Below are positions 1-5,490 of a DNA stretch of 12,287 bases, in pieces (the first letter of the stretch is position 1; every line of letters begins with the position of its first letter). The position numbers were made by a program, and so were the translations under genes. The stretch covers positions 1 to 12,287 of the forward strand of contig DYLB01000051.1 of assembly GCA_020722305.1 (NCBI GenBank), written 5' to 3'. Origin of the DNA: Anaerolinea thermophila. GTDB taxonomy: Bacteria > Chloroflexota > Anaerolineae > Anaerolineales > Villigracilaceae. Under the pieces are notes generated by a model. The model was given only the letters and a program-made list of their open reading frames with translations. It had not been told where the DNA came from and searched no databases.

Positions 1-60
1 TCTACGGCGCGCTGCCAGATATGGGGGCGCATCACGGGAAATCCCAAAGAGACAAAATTC

Positions 61-87
61 GCGCAGATTAGCGCAGATTAGCGGATT
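61..87. repeat. Tandem GCGCAGATTA repeat
   Basis: Two exact head-to-tail copies of the decamer GCGCAGATTA (61-70, 71-80) are followed by a degenerate third copy, GCGGATT (81-87). The bases just before, TTCGC, also fit the periodicity. It is intergenic. From memory, AATCTGCGC-type words recur between genes in several uncultured bacterial lineages; I could not verify that here. No function is apparent. Confidence 0.6.
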
Positions 88-145
88 CCACCCCAGCACT
101 TTGGCGCGCTAACCACCTTTTAGTGCACCCAAATCATCCGGCCTC

Positions 146-174
146 TTGCTAATTCCCCCATCTTGTGCTATTTT
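146..174 (+). promoter_or_regulatory. Candidate sigma70-like promoter of the response-regulator cluster
   Basis: TTGCTA (146-151) and TATTTT (169-174) are separated by exactly 17 bases. Each matches the sigma70 consensus at 4 of 6 positions. Transcription would start near 181, giving a leader of about 33 bases before the ATG at 214. This is the only promoter-like pair seen ahead of the three plus-strand genes. It is an inference from consensus only. Confidence 0.35.
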
Positions 175-213
175 TAGCCCGGAACGATTTCCGCTCAGGA
201 GTACTGCATTTCG

Positions 214-597
214 ATGACCGTCGCCCAAAAAACTGCCATTGTGGTCGAAGATGAACCCGATGCCGCTGAAATGTTCGCTGAAATGATGCGAGTCAGCGGC
301 TATCGCGTGATCAAAACCTTCAGCAGTACCCCTGCCATTTCCCTGATCGAGGTCGAAAAGCCGGACATCATCATCCTGGACGTGATGATGCCGGATGTCT
401 CCGGGTTGGAGGTGCTGCGCTTCATCCGCCGCGACCCAGAGTTGTCGAACATCCCCGTCGTGGTGGTTTCGGCCAAAAGCATGCCGGCCGATGTCCAGGT
501 GGGCATGGACGCCGGGGCCTCGGTTTACCTGACCAAACCGGTCGGGTTCAGGGATCTGGTCGAAGCGGTCAACAAGGCGACCGGCGCGGCTGTTTGA
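214..597 (+). CDS. Receiver-only response regulator (CheY-like)
   Basis: This is a single receiver domain of 127 residues with no output domain. The acidic pair E12-D13 (in VVEDEPDA), phospho-acceptor D56 (in IIILDVMMP), S86 (in VVVSAKS) and K108 (in LTKPV) stand where the family needs them, so it should be phosphorylated by a histidine kinase and act through protein-protein contact. The cognate kinase and target are unknown. The ATG has AGGAG at 197-201, a long 12-base spacer, but no other standard in-frame start fits better. It is the first gene of a tight cluster: thpR begins 4 bases after its stop. A histidine kinase lies about 9.4 kb away on the same strand, too far to call a pair. Confidence 0.93.
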   Translation: MTVAQKTAIVVEDEPDAAEMFAEMMRVSGYRVIKTFSSTPAISLIEVEKPDIIILDVMMPDVSGLEVLRFIRRDPELSNIPVVVVSAKSMPADVQVGMDAGASVYLTKPVGFRDLVEAVNKATGAAV

Positions 598-601
598 GTG
601 T

Positions 602-1195
602 ATGAGCTTGTTGCGCACATTCATCGCCATTGAACTCCCCCAAACGATACAAGCAGCGATCGCCCGCGAAACTTCTGGCCTGCGCCGGCAAGTCAATCGC
701 GGCCTTGTCCGCTGGGTGGCCGCCCAGAACATGCACCTGACACTGCGGTTCCTGGGCGACACAGCCGAGAGCAGCCTCGACCAGATCGAGCGAGGACTAT
801 CCCGCCAGGCTGCCCTGTTCCAGCCGATGGAGCTTACAGTCGGCGGATTTGGGATCTTCCCCAGCCCGAAGCGGCCGCGCGTCCTGTGGATCGGAGTCCA
901 GGCCCCGGCCGAGCTATCCACGCTTCAGCGCCGGATCGAAAGCCTGGCCCAGAGCGCAGGCTTTGAGGCGGAAACGCGTCCCTATTCGCCGCATTTGACG
1001 CTGGGACGCGTCAGCCAGAAGATCTCGTCCAGCGAGATGCAGGCCCTCCGGTCCGCGCTCGAAGCGACCCGCATCGGCGAGCTGGGATCGTTCACAGCGG
1101 AGGCGATCCATCTCATCCGCAGCGACTTGCGTCCCGAAGGCGCAGTCTATACCCGTTTGTTCAGCGCCCAGCTGGGCGCATCCGATGAAACTTGA
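602..1195 (+). CDS. thpR: RNA 2',3'-cyclic phosphodiesterase (2H phosphoesterase, ThpR/LigT family)
   Basis: The 197-residue protein has the usual length and carries both hallmark His-x-Thr-x motifs of the 2H superfamily: HLTL at 45-48 (within MHLTLRFLG) and HLTL at 131-134 (within SPHLTLGRV). The N-terminal RTFIAIELP and the RPRVLWIGV segment are also typical of ThpR. Family members hydrolyse RNA 2',3'-cyclic phosphates to 2'-phosphates and can join tRNA halves in vitro; the cellular role is not well known. It is a soluble cytoplasmic protein. The ATG lies 4 bases after the response-regulator stop with no good Shine-Dalgarno sequence, which suggests coupled translation. Its TGA (1193-1195) lies 11 bases before the preferred rsfS start. 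Confidence 0.9.
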   Translation: MSLLRTFIAIELPQTIQAAIARETSGLRRQVNRGLVRWVAAQNMHLTLRFLGDTAESSLDQIERGLSRQAALFQPMELTVGGFGIFPSPKRPRVLWIGVQAPAELSTLQRRIESLAQSAGFEAETRPYSPHLTLGRVSQKISSSEMQALRSALEATRIGELGSFTAEAIHLIRSDLRPEGAVYTRLFSAQLGASDET

Positions 1196-1197
1196 AA

Positions 1198-1203
1198 GAG
1201 GTG
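1198..1203 (+). promoter_or_regulatory. Ribosome binding site deciding the rsfS start
   Basis: GAGGTG is a six-base match to the 16S anti-Shine-Dalgarno sequence. The TTG at 1207 lies 5 bases after GAGG. It favours TTG 1207 over the TTG at 1192, which overlaps the thpR stop as TTGA and has no ribosome binding site of its own. Confidence 0.5.
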
Positions 1204-1206
1204 TTT

Positions 1207-1554
1207 TTGAACGGATTGGAATTGGCTCACGCAATTGTTGGCATTCTCGAAGAAAAAAAGGGGGAAGACATCCTGCTGCTCGATATCCACGAAGCAGCCG
1301 TCTTCACCGATTATTTCGTCATCGCCACCGGGACCAGCGACCGGATGCTGGACGCGCTGGCGAAAGCCGTCTCGGACGACTTACGCAAGAAGCACCGCCT
1401 GAAGACCAAAAACCCCGAAGGCCAGGCGCGGGACGGCTGGCTGTTGATTGACTATGGAGACGTGATCGTCCACCTGTTTTCGCCCGACCAGCGCGCCTAC
1501 TACGGGCTGGAAACTCTGTGGAGCGAAGGCAAGGTCTTGATCAGGCTGCAATAG
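1207..1554 (+). CDS. rsfS: Ribosomal silencing factor RsfS
   Basis: From TTG 1207 the product is 115 residues, normal for RsfS (DUF143/Iojap family). Signature segments are ELAHAIVGILEEKKGEDI near the start, DYFVIATGTSDR (35-46), WLLIDYGDVIVHLF (78-91) and the YGLETLW end. RsfS binds ribosomal protein uL14 (L14) on the large subunit and blocks joining with the 30S subunit when nutrients are short. The frame stays open to an alternative TTG at 1192 that overlaps the thpR stop, which would give 120 residues. The stronger ribosome binding site supports 1207. It is last in the three-gene plus-strand cluster and converges on ndk with 48 bases between stop codons. More often rsfS sits beside nadD; here it follows thpR. 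Confidence 0.9.
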   Translation: MNGLELAHAIVGILEEKKGEDILLLDIHEAAVFTDYFVIATGTSDRMLDALAKAVSDDLRKKHRLKTKNPEGQARDGWLLIDYGDVIVHLFSPDQRAYYGLETLWSEGKVLIRLQ

Positions 1555-1602
1555 AAGGCCGCCATGCCAACAAACGGGGTTGGGCTGGGCCAGGCAATAC
1601 GC

Positions 1603-2055
1603 TTACTTCTCGAACACCCAGCGGTCAATCTCACGCGGCCAGTCCACCAGCTCCTCGGGCTTGAACCACAGGGCCACTTCCTTTTCGCCGTTTTCGACCG
1701 TGTCGGAGGCGTGGGTCAGGTTGCGCCCGATCTCGAGGGCAAAGTCGTGACGCAGTGTGCCGGGCGCGGCCTCGGTCGGGCGGGTGGCTCCCATCGTCTG
1801 GCGCACGGCCGCAACCGCGTTTGGGCCTTCCCAGGCCATGGCCATCACCGGCGAGGAGGTGATGTAGCTGATCAGCCCGTCATAAAAGGGCTTGCCTTTG
1901 TGAATGGCATAGTGTGTTTCGGCCAGTTCCAGGCTCACGGCGATGAATTTGGCCGCCGCCAGGCGCAGGCCGCGCCGTTCCAGCCGCGCAATCACTTCGC
2001 CAATCAGGCCGCGCTGCACGCCATCCGGTTTGACAAGAACGAGTGTTTTTTCCAT
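1603..2055 (-). CDS. ndk: Nucleoside diphosphate kinase
   Basis: The 150-residue protein is full length. It makes NTPs and dNTPs by passing the ATP gamma-phosphate through a phosphohistidine. Family marks are the start TLVLVKPDGVQRGLIGE with K9, the GATRPTEAAPGTLR segment, and the catalytic histidine H115 in NLTHASDTVE. Two positions differ from the common bacterial form: HASDT replaces HGSDS, and LRHDFA replaces IRGDFA; both are probably tolerated. The ATG is preceded by GGAG with a 6-base spacer. It lies 100 bases downstream of the TPR gene on the same strand, but a strong hairpin and a TAAAAT box lie between them, so it may have its own promoter. It acts in the cytoplasm alongside pyrimidine salvage encoded two genes upstream. 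Confidence 0.96.
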   Translation of the reverse strand: MEKTLVLVKPDGVQRGLIGEVIARLERRGLRLAAAKFIAVSLELAETHYAIHKGKPFYDGLISYITSSPVMAMAWEGPNAVAAVRQTMGATRPTEAAPGTLRHDFALEIGRNLTHASDTVENGEKEVALWFKPEELVDWPREIDRWVFEK

Positions 2056-2079
2056 AAAAATCTCCAGGTTACATAATAA

Positions 2080-2101
2080 CCTCGGGGCTCGCGCCCCGAG
2101 G
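2080..2101. repeat. Perfect 9-bp hairpin between the TPR gene and ndk
   Basis: CCTCGGGGC (2080-2088) pairs perfectly with GCCCCGAGG (2093-2101) across a TCGC loop. No T-run follows it in the minus direction (TTATTATG follows), so it is a weak candidate terminator. If the TAAAAT box at 2107-2112 drives ndk, the hairpin would sit at the very 5' end of that transcript and could protect it. Confidence 0.7.
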
Positions 2102-2106
2102 CAGGT

Positions 2107-2112
2107 ATTTTA
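2107..2112 (-). promoter_or_regulatory. Candidate -10 box for ndk
   Basis: On the minus strand TAAAAT lies inside the small palindrome GGTAAAATACC (2104-2114), 52-57 bases before the ndk ATG. No matching -35 hexamer is seen. The same hexamer precedes the other three minus-strand genes, which is the main argument for it. Confidence 0.3.
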
Positions 2113-2120
2113 CCATGTCA

Positions 2121-2149
2121 CCGGGAGAGGGAGGAAATCCGCCTCCCGG
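2121..2149. repeat. Inverted repeat just after the TPR stop
   Basis: CCGGGAG (2121-2127) and CTCCCGG (2143-2149) form a 7-bp stem beginning 7 bases after the TPR stop codon on the minus strand. An alternative inner pairing is GGGAGG with CCTCCC. No T-run follows, so intrinsic termination is unproven. Confidence 0.5.
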
Positions 2150-2155
2150 CGAAGG

Positions 2156-5100
2156 TCAACGCAACAATTCTTCGGCTTTGGTGTAGGCGTCCAGGGCGTC
2201 TTGCAGGCGGTTCGAGCGCATGTAAGCATCGCCCAGGGCCTGCCAGATGGTCACATCCACCGGGTAGCGGTAGGTGGCCTCGCGCAAGTCGTAGATCACC
2301 TCGTCCAGCAGGCGGTTCTTCTTGATCATCTTGCCGTAAACATCCAACGCGGCTTGCAGGTTGCCGCGCTGTAATTCGGTCTGGGCTTCGAGCAGCAGGA
2401 TGTCCTTGGTCGGGCCGAGCATCCCGGTCCGCCGCATAGTGGGGATCGGAGACGAGGCCCGCCGGGCGGGTTCTTCGAGCGGGGCTTCGGGTTGGGTCGG
2501 CTCCGGCGCAGGCGTTTCCACCTCGAACGAGGACGGAGCAGGTTCTTCCTCAGCAACGGGGGGCTCCGCTTCGGGCTGCCATTCCGCCGGAGCGGTCGGG
2601 GTCGGTTTTTCGACCTCTGCCTCCTCCCCGCGCAGCCAATCGGGCAGGTCCTCGTCCATGCCGGCGCGGGCAGGGCTTTCCTCTTCCAGCCAGGTGGGCA
2701 GTTCAGGGGCTTGTGTTTCTTCCACCGGTGCGGCTTGGGCCTCGGTTGCGGGTTTCTCCTGCTCATCCAAAGAATGCAGCCAATCGGTGACAGAGCCTAA
2801 CTCCTCACTGGCGGCCTGGTCTTCCTTCAACCATTCGAAGGAGACTTCCGGCTCTTCGGCGGACGGCGGGAGGGACTCCGCCTCCTCAGCCCGGTCCAGT
2901 TCTTTCAGCCAATCCGCCAGGTCATCTTCGGGACCCGCAGCCTGCGGGGCGGCCTCGGGCCTCACCTCGGCGAGGGGCGGTTCCGTTTCCTCCTCGAACG
3001 ATGGCAGGCTGCTGAAATCGGGTGTTTCCTCCGCCTCGGCTTCGACCGGAGGCCATTCGGCCTCAGGCTCTTCCGTTGCAGCTTGCCCGGCCTCAGCCTG
3101 GACCTGGCCCACCCATTCGGGAGCCGACTCGCGCCGGTCCTCCGGTTTGACCAGCAGCTCTTCCTCGCTGGCGCCCTGTTTGGCGGCCAGCGACTCGAGC
3201 CAGGCCAGGGCTGCGGCCTGTTCGTCTTCGGTCGTGCCCGGGCCAGGAACCTGCTCGGCCGCCGCTTCGGACGGAACAGGAGCTTCGGCAGCAATTTCAG
3301 GGATTTCGGCCCCGGCTGCAGGTCCCGCCACCCGGGTTTTCTGGGTATCTTCCAGTGCCGAGGCTTCGGGAGCCGGTTCCTCCACCAGACTCGATGGTTC
3401 TTCTTCGGTCTCGAAAAGCTTCGTCTGGCCGGGTCCTCCCGAAAGTTCGGGAGTCTCAGCTTCGAGTTCCTCGGTCAGCCAGGAGGGAAGCTCTGCCTCG
3501 GGAGCCGCCGGTTCGCCCATTTCGGCTGGCTGCTCCGCTCCGGGCAACTCGCCCACCCAATCGGGGATCTCCGTTTCAGCCGGGGCTTCGACTTGTTCGG
3601 GCTGCTCGGCTTCCCGCGCTTCCGCCTGGACCGGTTCATCGGTCGCAGCCGGTTCGCCCACCCAATCGGGGATCTCCGTTTCAGCCGGGATTTCGGGCTG
3701 CTCCGGTTCGGCCTGAGTCTCTGCGGCCGCCTGGAACTTGTCCACCCATTCGGGCGCGGAGTCGAGCCGTTCCTCCGGCTTGACCAGCAGCTCGTCCTCG
3801 CTGGCGCCCTGTTTGGCCGCCAGGGATTCGAGCCACGCCAGGGCCGCATCCTGTTCGTCCGCAGACGTGCCCAGGCCAGCCACACCGCCGGCCGCGGGCG
3901 CAGCCGGTTCGACGGGCTCTTCGGGCGTGGCGGCCTGTTCCATGGAGGGCATCTCACCCAGCCAGTCGGGGATTTCCAAAGACCCTTCGCCCACGCCGCC
4001 CGCCGGAGCAGACCCCTGAGCCGGGGACTCGGATTCAGGTTCCGCCTCCGCTTCGAGAGCCGGTTCCTCCCCCAGGTTGAGCCAGTCGGGTGTCGCGTCC
4101 TCGTCCGGGGCATGACGCATCGCCGGTTCGGTGGCTTCCACCGGGGCGATATTTTTCAGCCAATCCGGGATATCCTCCGTCTGGTCAGGCGGCCGGGCTG
4201 TGGACAGAAACTCCAGGTCAGCCTGGTCCGCCTGTTCGGGTTCAGGCGCCTCCGGAGCCATGTTTTGCAGCCAATCGGGGATGTCCGCCGGGAACAGTTC
4301 CGCGCCTTCATCCTCGTCCTCCTCGCCCAAATCCATCGGCCCCTCCTTGAACTCGCCGGTGGAAGGTTTCCAGCCGGCCTCACGCAGGAACTCGGGTATA
4401 TCTTCGGATTTGTTGAGAGTGGCCTCCGGCAGCGCCGGGGGTTTCTCCTCTTCATCTTCAGAAGAGGCAGTCAACCAGGCCGGGGGCGCGTCCGGGCGCT
4501 CCGATTCGAGGGTGATCCCCAGGGACGAGGCCCAGCCGGATTCGAGCAATTCGGCTTGGCCGGGTTCGTATTCCAGGCGTTCCAGGTTTATCGCCGCATC
4601 CGGGACGGCAGCCAGTTCGAAGATCGAACCGGTCGCAAAAGCAGCATACGGGTCCAACTGGTTGACCCGGTGGCGGTAGACCTGGGTGCTTTCGGCCCGC
4701 CCGGTACCGGGCAGGATTTCGACCATGGTCCGGTTGGCATCGAAGCTGTAAGGGTATTTTTTGAGCAGGGTGGTGCAGAGTTCGATGGTTTCGGCCCGCT
4801 GGCCGCCAAAGAAATAGGCCTTGGCCAGCAAGGTTTGCATATCCACCCGCTGGGGTTCGTCGGCCAGCACGGCCCGGATCTCGGCGATCGCCTGCGAGTA
4901 GAGCTGGCCCCGCACGTACATGTGCGCCAGCGCCCCGCGAGTCATGCGCACCTTGGGCGGTTCCATCCCGTCCCGGCGGCCGTACAGCCGGCGCAGTTCG
5001 CTCTGCACCGCCGCGTTCGACGGCTGGGCCTCGAAAGCCCGCTCCATGTGCCAGATGGCTTCTTCGAGCTTCTTTTCATCGTCGCGGATGATGCTCATCC

Positions 5101-5335
5101 CAACGTGCGAGACAAAATCATCGGGGACGGCCATCAACACACGCTGGAAAATGTCCGCAGCATCGGCATAACGACGCGCCTCCAGGTAGGCTTTGCCCAG
5201 CAGCCGGTAGGTCTCGAGGTGTTTGGGGAAAGTCTTCAGGATATGCTGGCAATGGGCGACCGCTTCGGCCACCTGCTCGTTTTCGATCAGCGCTTCGATA
5301 TCCCGGTTGTAACTTCGCAGAGAAACTTTTGCCAT
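2156..5335 (-). CDS. TPR protein with long acidic linker of repeated Trp-Leu motifs
   Basis: This 1059-residue protein has no signal peptide or membrane segment and is probably cytoplasmic. Residues 10-225 are helical repeats of TPR type (for example HLETYRLLGKAYLEARRYADAADIFQRVL is cut here at 42-69). Residues 280-960 are acidic and rich in Pro, Glu and Ala, probably disordered, with about 17 short W-[LV] words such as IPDWLQNM, IPDWVGEL, LPSWLTEE, LADWLKEL and LPDWLRGE. Residues 971-1059 are again TPR-like, ending in LGDAYMRSNRLQDALDAY. A block near 490-535 recurs near 701-746, 210 residues later. No catalytic motif is seen. I do not recognise a named family; a scaffold or assembly role is inferred from the architecture. 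The ATG has GGAG 9 bases upstream, and the gene appears to carry its own -10 box and operator-like repeat. Confidence 0.9.
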   Translation of the reverse strand: MAKVSLRSYNRDIEALIENEQVAEAVAHCQHILKTFPKHLETYRLLGKAYLEARRYADAADIFQRVLMAVPDDFVSHVGMSIIRDDEKKLEEAIWHMERAFEAQPSNAAVQSELRRLYGRRDGMEPPKVRMTRGALAHMYVRGQLYSQAIAEIRAVLADEPQRVDMQTLLAKAYFFGGQRAETIELCTTLLKKYPYSFDANRTMVEILPGTGRAESTQVYRHRVNQLDPYAAFATGSIFELAAVPDAAINLERLEYEPGQAELLESGWASSLGITLESERPDAPPAWLTASSEDEEEKPPALPEATLNKSEDIPEFLREAGWKPSTGEFKEGPMDLGEEDEDEGAELFPADIPDWLQNMAPEAPEPEQADQADLEFLSTARPPDQTEDIPDWLKNIAPVEATEPAMRHAPDEDATPDWLNLGEEPALEAEAEPESESPAQGSAPAGGVGEGSLEIPDWLGEMPSMEQAATPEEPVEPAAPAAGGVAGLGTSADEQDAALAWLESLAAKQGASEDELLVKPEERLDSAPEWVDKFQAAAETQAEPEQPEIPAETEIPDWVGEPAATDEPVQAEAREAEQPEQVEAPAETEIPDWVGELPGAEQPAEMGEPAAPEAELPSWLTEELEAETPELSGGPGQTKLFETEEEPSSLVEEPAPEASALEDTQKTRVAGPAAGAEIPEIAAEAPVPSEAAAEQVPGPGTTEDEQAAALAWLESLAAKQGASEEELLVKPEDRRESAPEWVGQVQAEAGQAATEEPEAEWPPVEAEAEETPDFSSLPSFEEETEPPLAEVRPEAAPQAAGPEDDLADWLKELDRAEEAESLPPSAEEPEVSFEWLKEDQAASEELGSVTDWLHSLDEQEKPATEAQAAPVEETQAPELPTWLEEESPARAGMDEDLPDWLRGEEAEVEKPTPTAPAEWQPEAEPPVAEEEPAPSSFEVETPAPEPTQPEAPLEEPARRASSPIPTMRRTGMLGPTKDILLLEAQTELQRGNLQAALDVYGKMIKKNRLLDEVIYDLREATYRYPVDVTIWQALGDAYMRSNRLQDALDAYTKAEELLR
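3100..3235. repeat. Long intragenic duplication, copy B (in TPR gene)
   Basis: This stretch closely matches 3730-3865, shifted by 630 bases (210 codons). It encodes AALAWLESLAAKQGASEEEL followed by LVKPEDRRESAPEWV. Long shared stretches include the DNA for the LAAKQGAS core. Scattered differences, many of them synonymous, show that it is older than the 36-base repeat. Confidence 0.8.
3549..3584. repeat. 36-bp direct repeat, copy 1 (in TPR gene)
   Basis: This copy is identical over 36 bases to 3654-3689, a shift of 105 bases or 35 codons, so the frame is kept. It encodes the AETEIPDWVGE word of the TPR linker. DNA identity, including third codon positions, points to recent duplication or gene conversion inside the gene. 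Confidence 0.85.
3654..3689. repeat. 36-bp direct repeat, copy 2 (in TPR gene)
   Basis: Second exact copy of the 36-base unit at 3549-3584. The flanks diverge at once on both sides. Confidence 0.85.
3730..3865. repeat. Long intragenic duplication, copy A (in TPR gene)
   Basis: Partner of 3100-3235. It encodes AALAWLESLAAKQGASEDEL followed by LVKPEERLDSAPEWV, so the two copies differ at only a few residues over about 40. Confidence 0.8.
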
Positions 5336-5352
5336 GTTCCCGTGCTCCCGTC

Positions 5353-5373
5353 TTTAGTGTCGGACACACTAAA
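5353..5373. repeat. 8-bp inverted repeat ahead of the TPR gene (operator-like)
   Basis: TTTAGTGT (5353-5360) and ACACTAAA (5366-5373) are perfect complements around CGGAC. An overlapping palindrome, GTGTC-G-GACAC (5357-5367), offers an alternative fold. It lies 17 bases before the ATG on the minus strand and 3 bases past a TAAAAT box, at the expected transcription start. It could be a repressor site or a 5' mRNA hairpin. Confidence 0.5.
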
Positions 5374-5376
5374 CTC

Positions 5377-5382
5377 ATTTTA
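5377..5382 (-). promoter_or_regulatory. Candidate -10 box for the TPR gene
   Basis: TAAAAT on the minus strand lies 42-47 bases before the ATG. The best -35 candidate is the weak GCTACA (5399-5404) at a 16-base spacing. The predicted start falls inside the inverted repeat at 5353-5373. Confidence 0.33.
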
Positions 5383-5401
5383 TTGTCCGAAAAGATTTTG
5401 T

Positions 5402-5489
5402 AGCGCGATAGCCATAGCGCTTCGATTGCGGAACATCGTCCTTGCGGGGGGTGAATTCCGCGCTCAGGTTGATTTCAACAAGCAACCTG
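5402..5489. repeat. Composite palindromic element between deoA/pdp and the TPR gene
   Basis: Three stems follow one another: AGCGC/GCGCT (5402-5406, 5417-5421), GCGGAA/TTCCGC (5428-5433, 5456-5461) and CAGGTTG/CAACCTG (5465-5471, 5483-5489). The last begins 1 base after the phosphorylase stop codon on the minus strand. The 13-mer TGAATTCCGCGCT (5452-5464) recurs at 9867-9879. This looks like a dispersed intergenic element rather than a classic terminator, as no T-run is present. Confidence 0.55.
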
Positions 5490-5490
5490 T

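Larger units (their letters stand above)
1..213. other. Non-coding 5' region
   Basis: No convincing gene is seen in these 213 bases, although the start could hold the tail of something lying to the left. The visible content is a tandem GCGCAGATTA decamer (61-80), an 8-mer GGCGCGCT that occurs twice (6-13 and 103-110), and a candidate promoter just before the response-regulator gene. Confidence 0.6.

Noticed and set aside
109..921. 270-codon minus-strand open frame across the response regulator and thpR
   Set aside because: It crosses two well-supported plus-strand genes and shows no family motif.
1555..1602. Possible bidirectional terminator between rsfS and ndk
   Set aside because: No stem longer than a few bases and no T-run could be found in these 48 bases.
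3549..3689. Repeat-spacer-repeat pattern suggesting a small CRISPR array
   Set aside because: Only two exact copies, in frame inside a protein-coding linker, with a spacer that is also coding linker sequence; no cas genes nearby.
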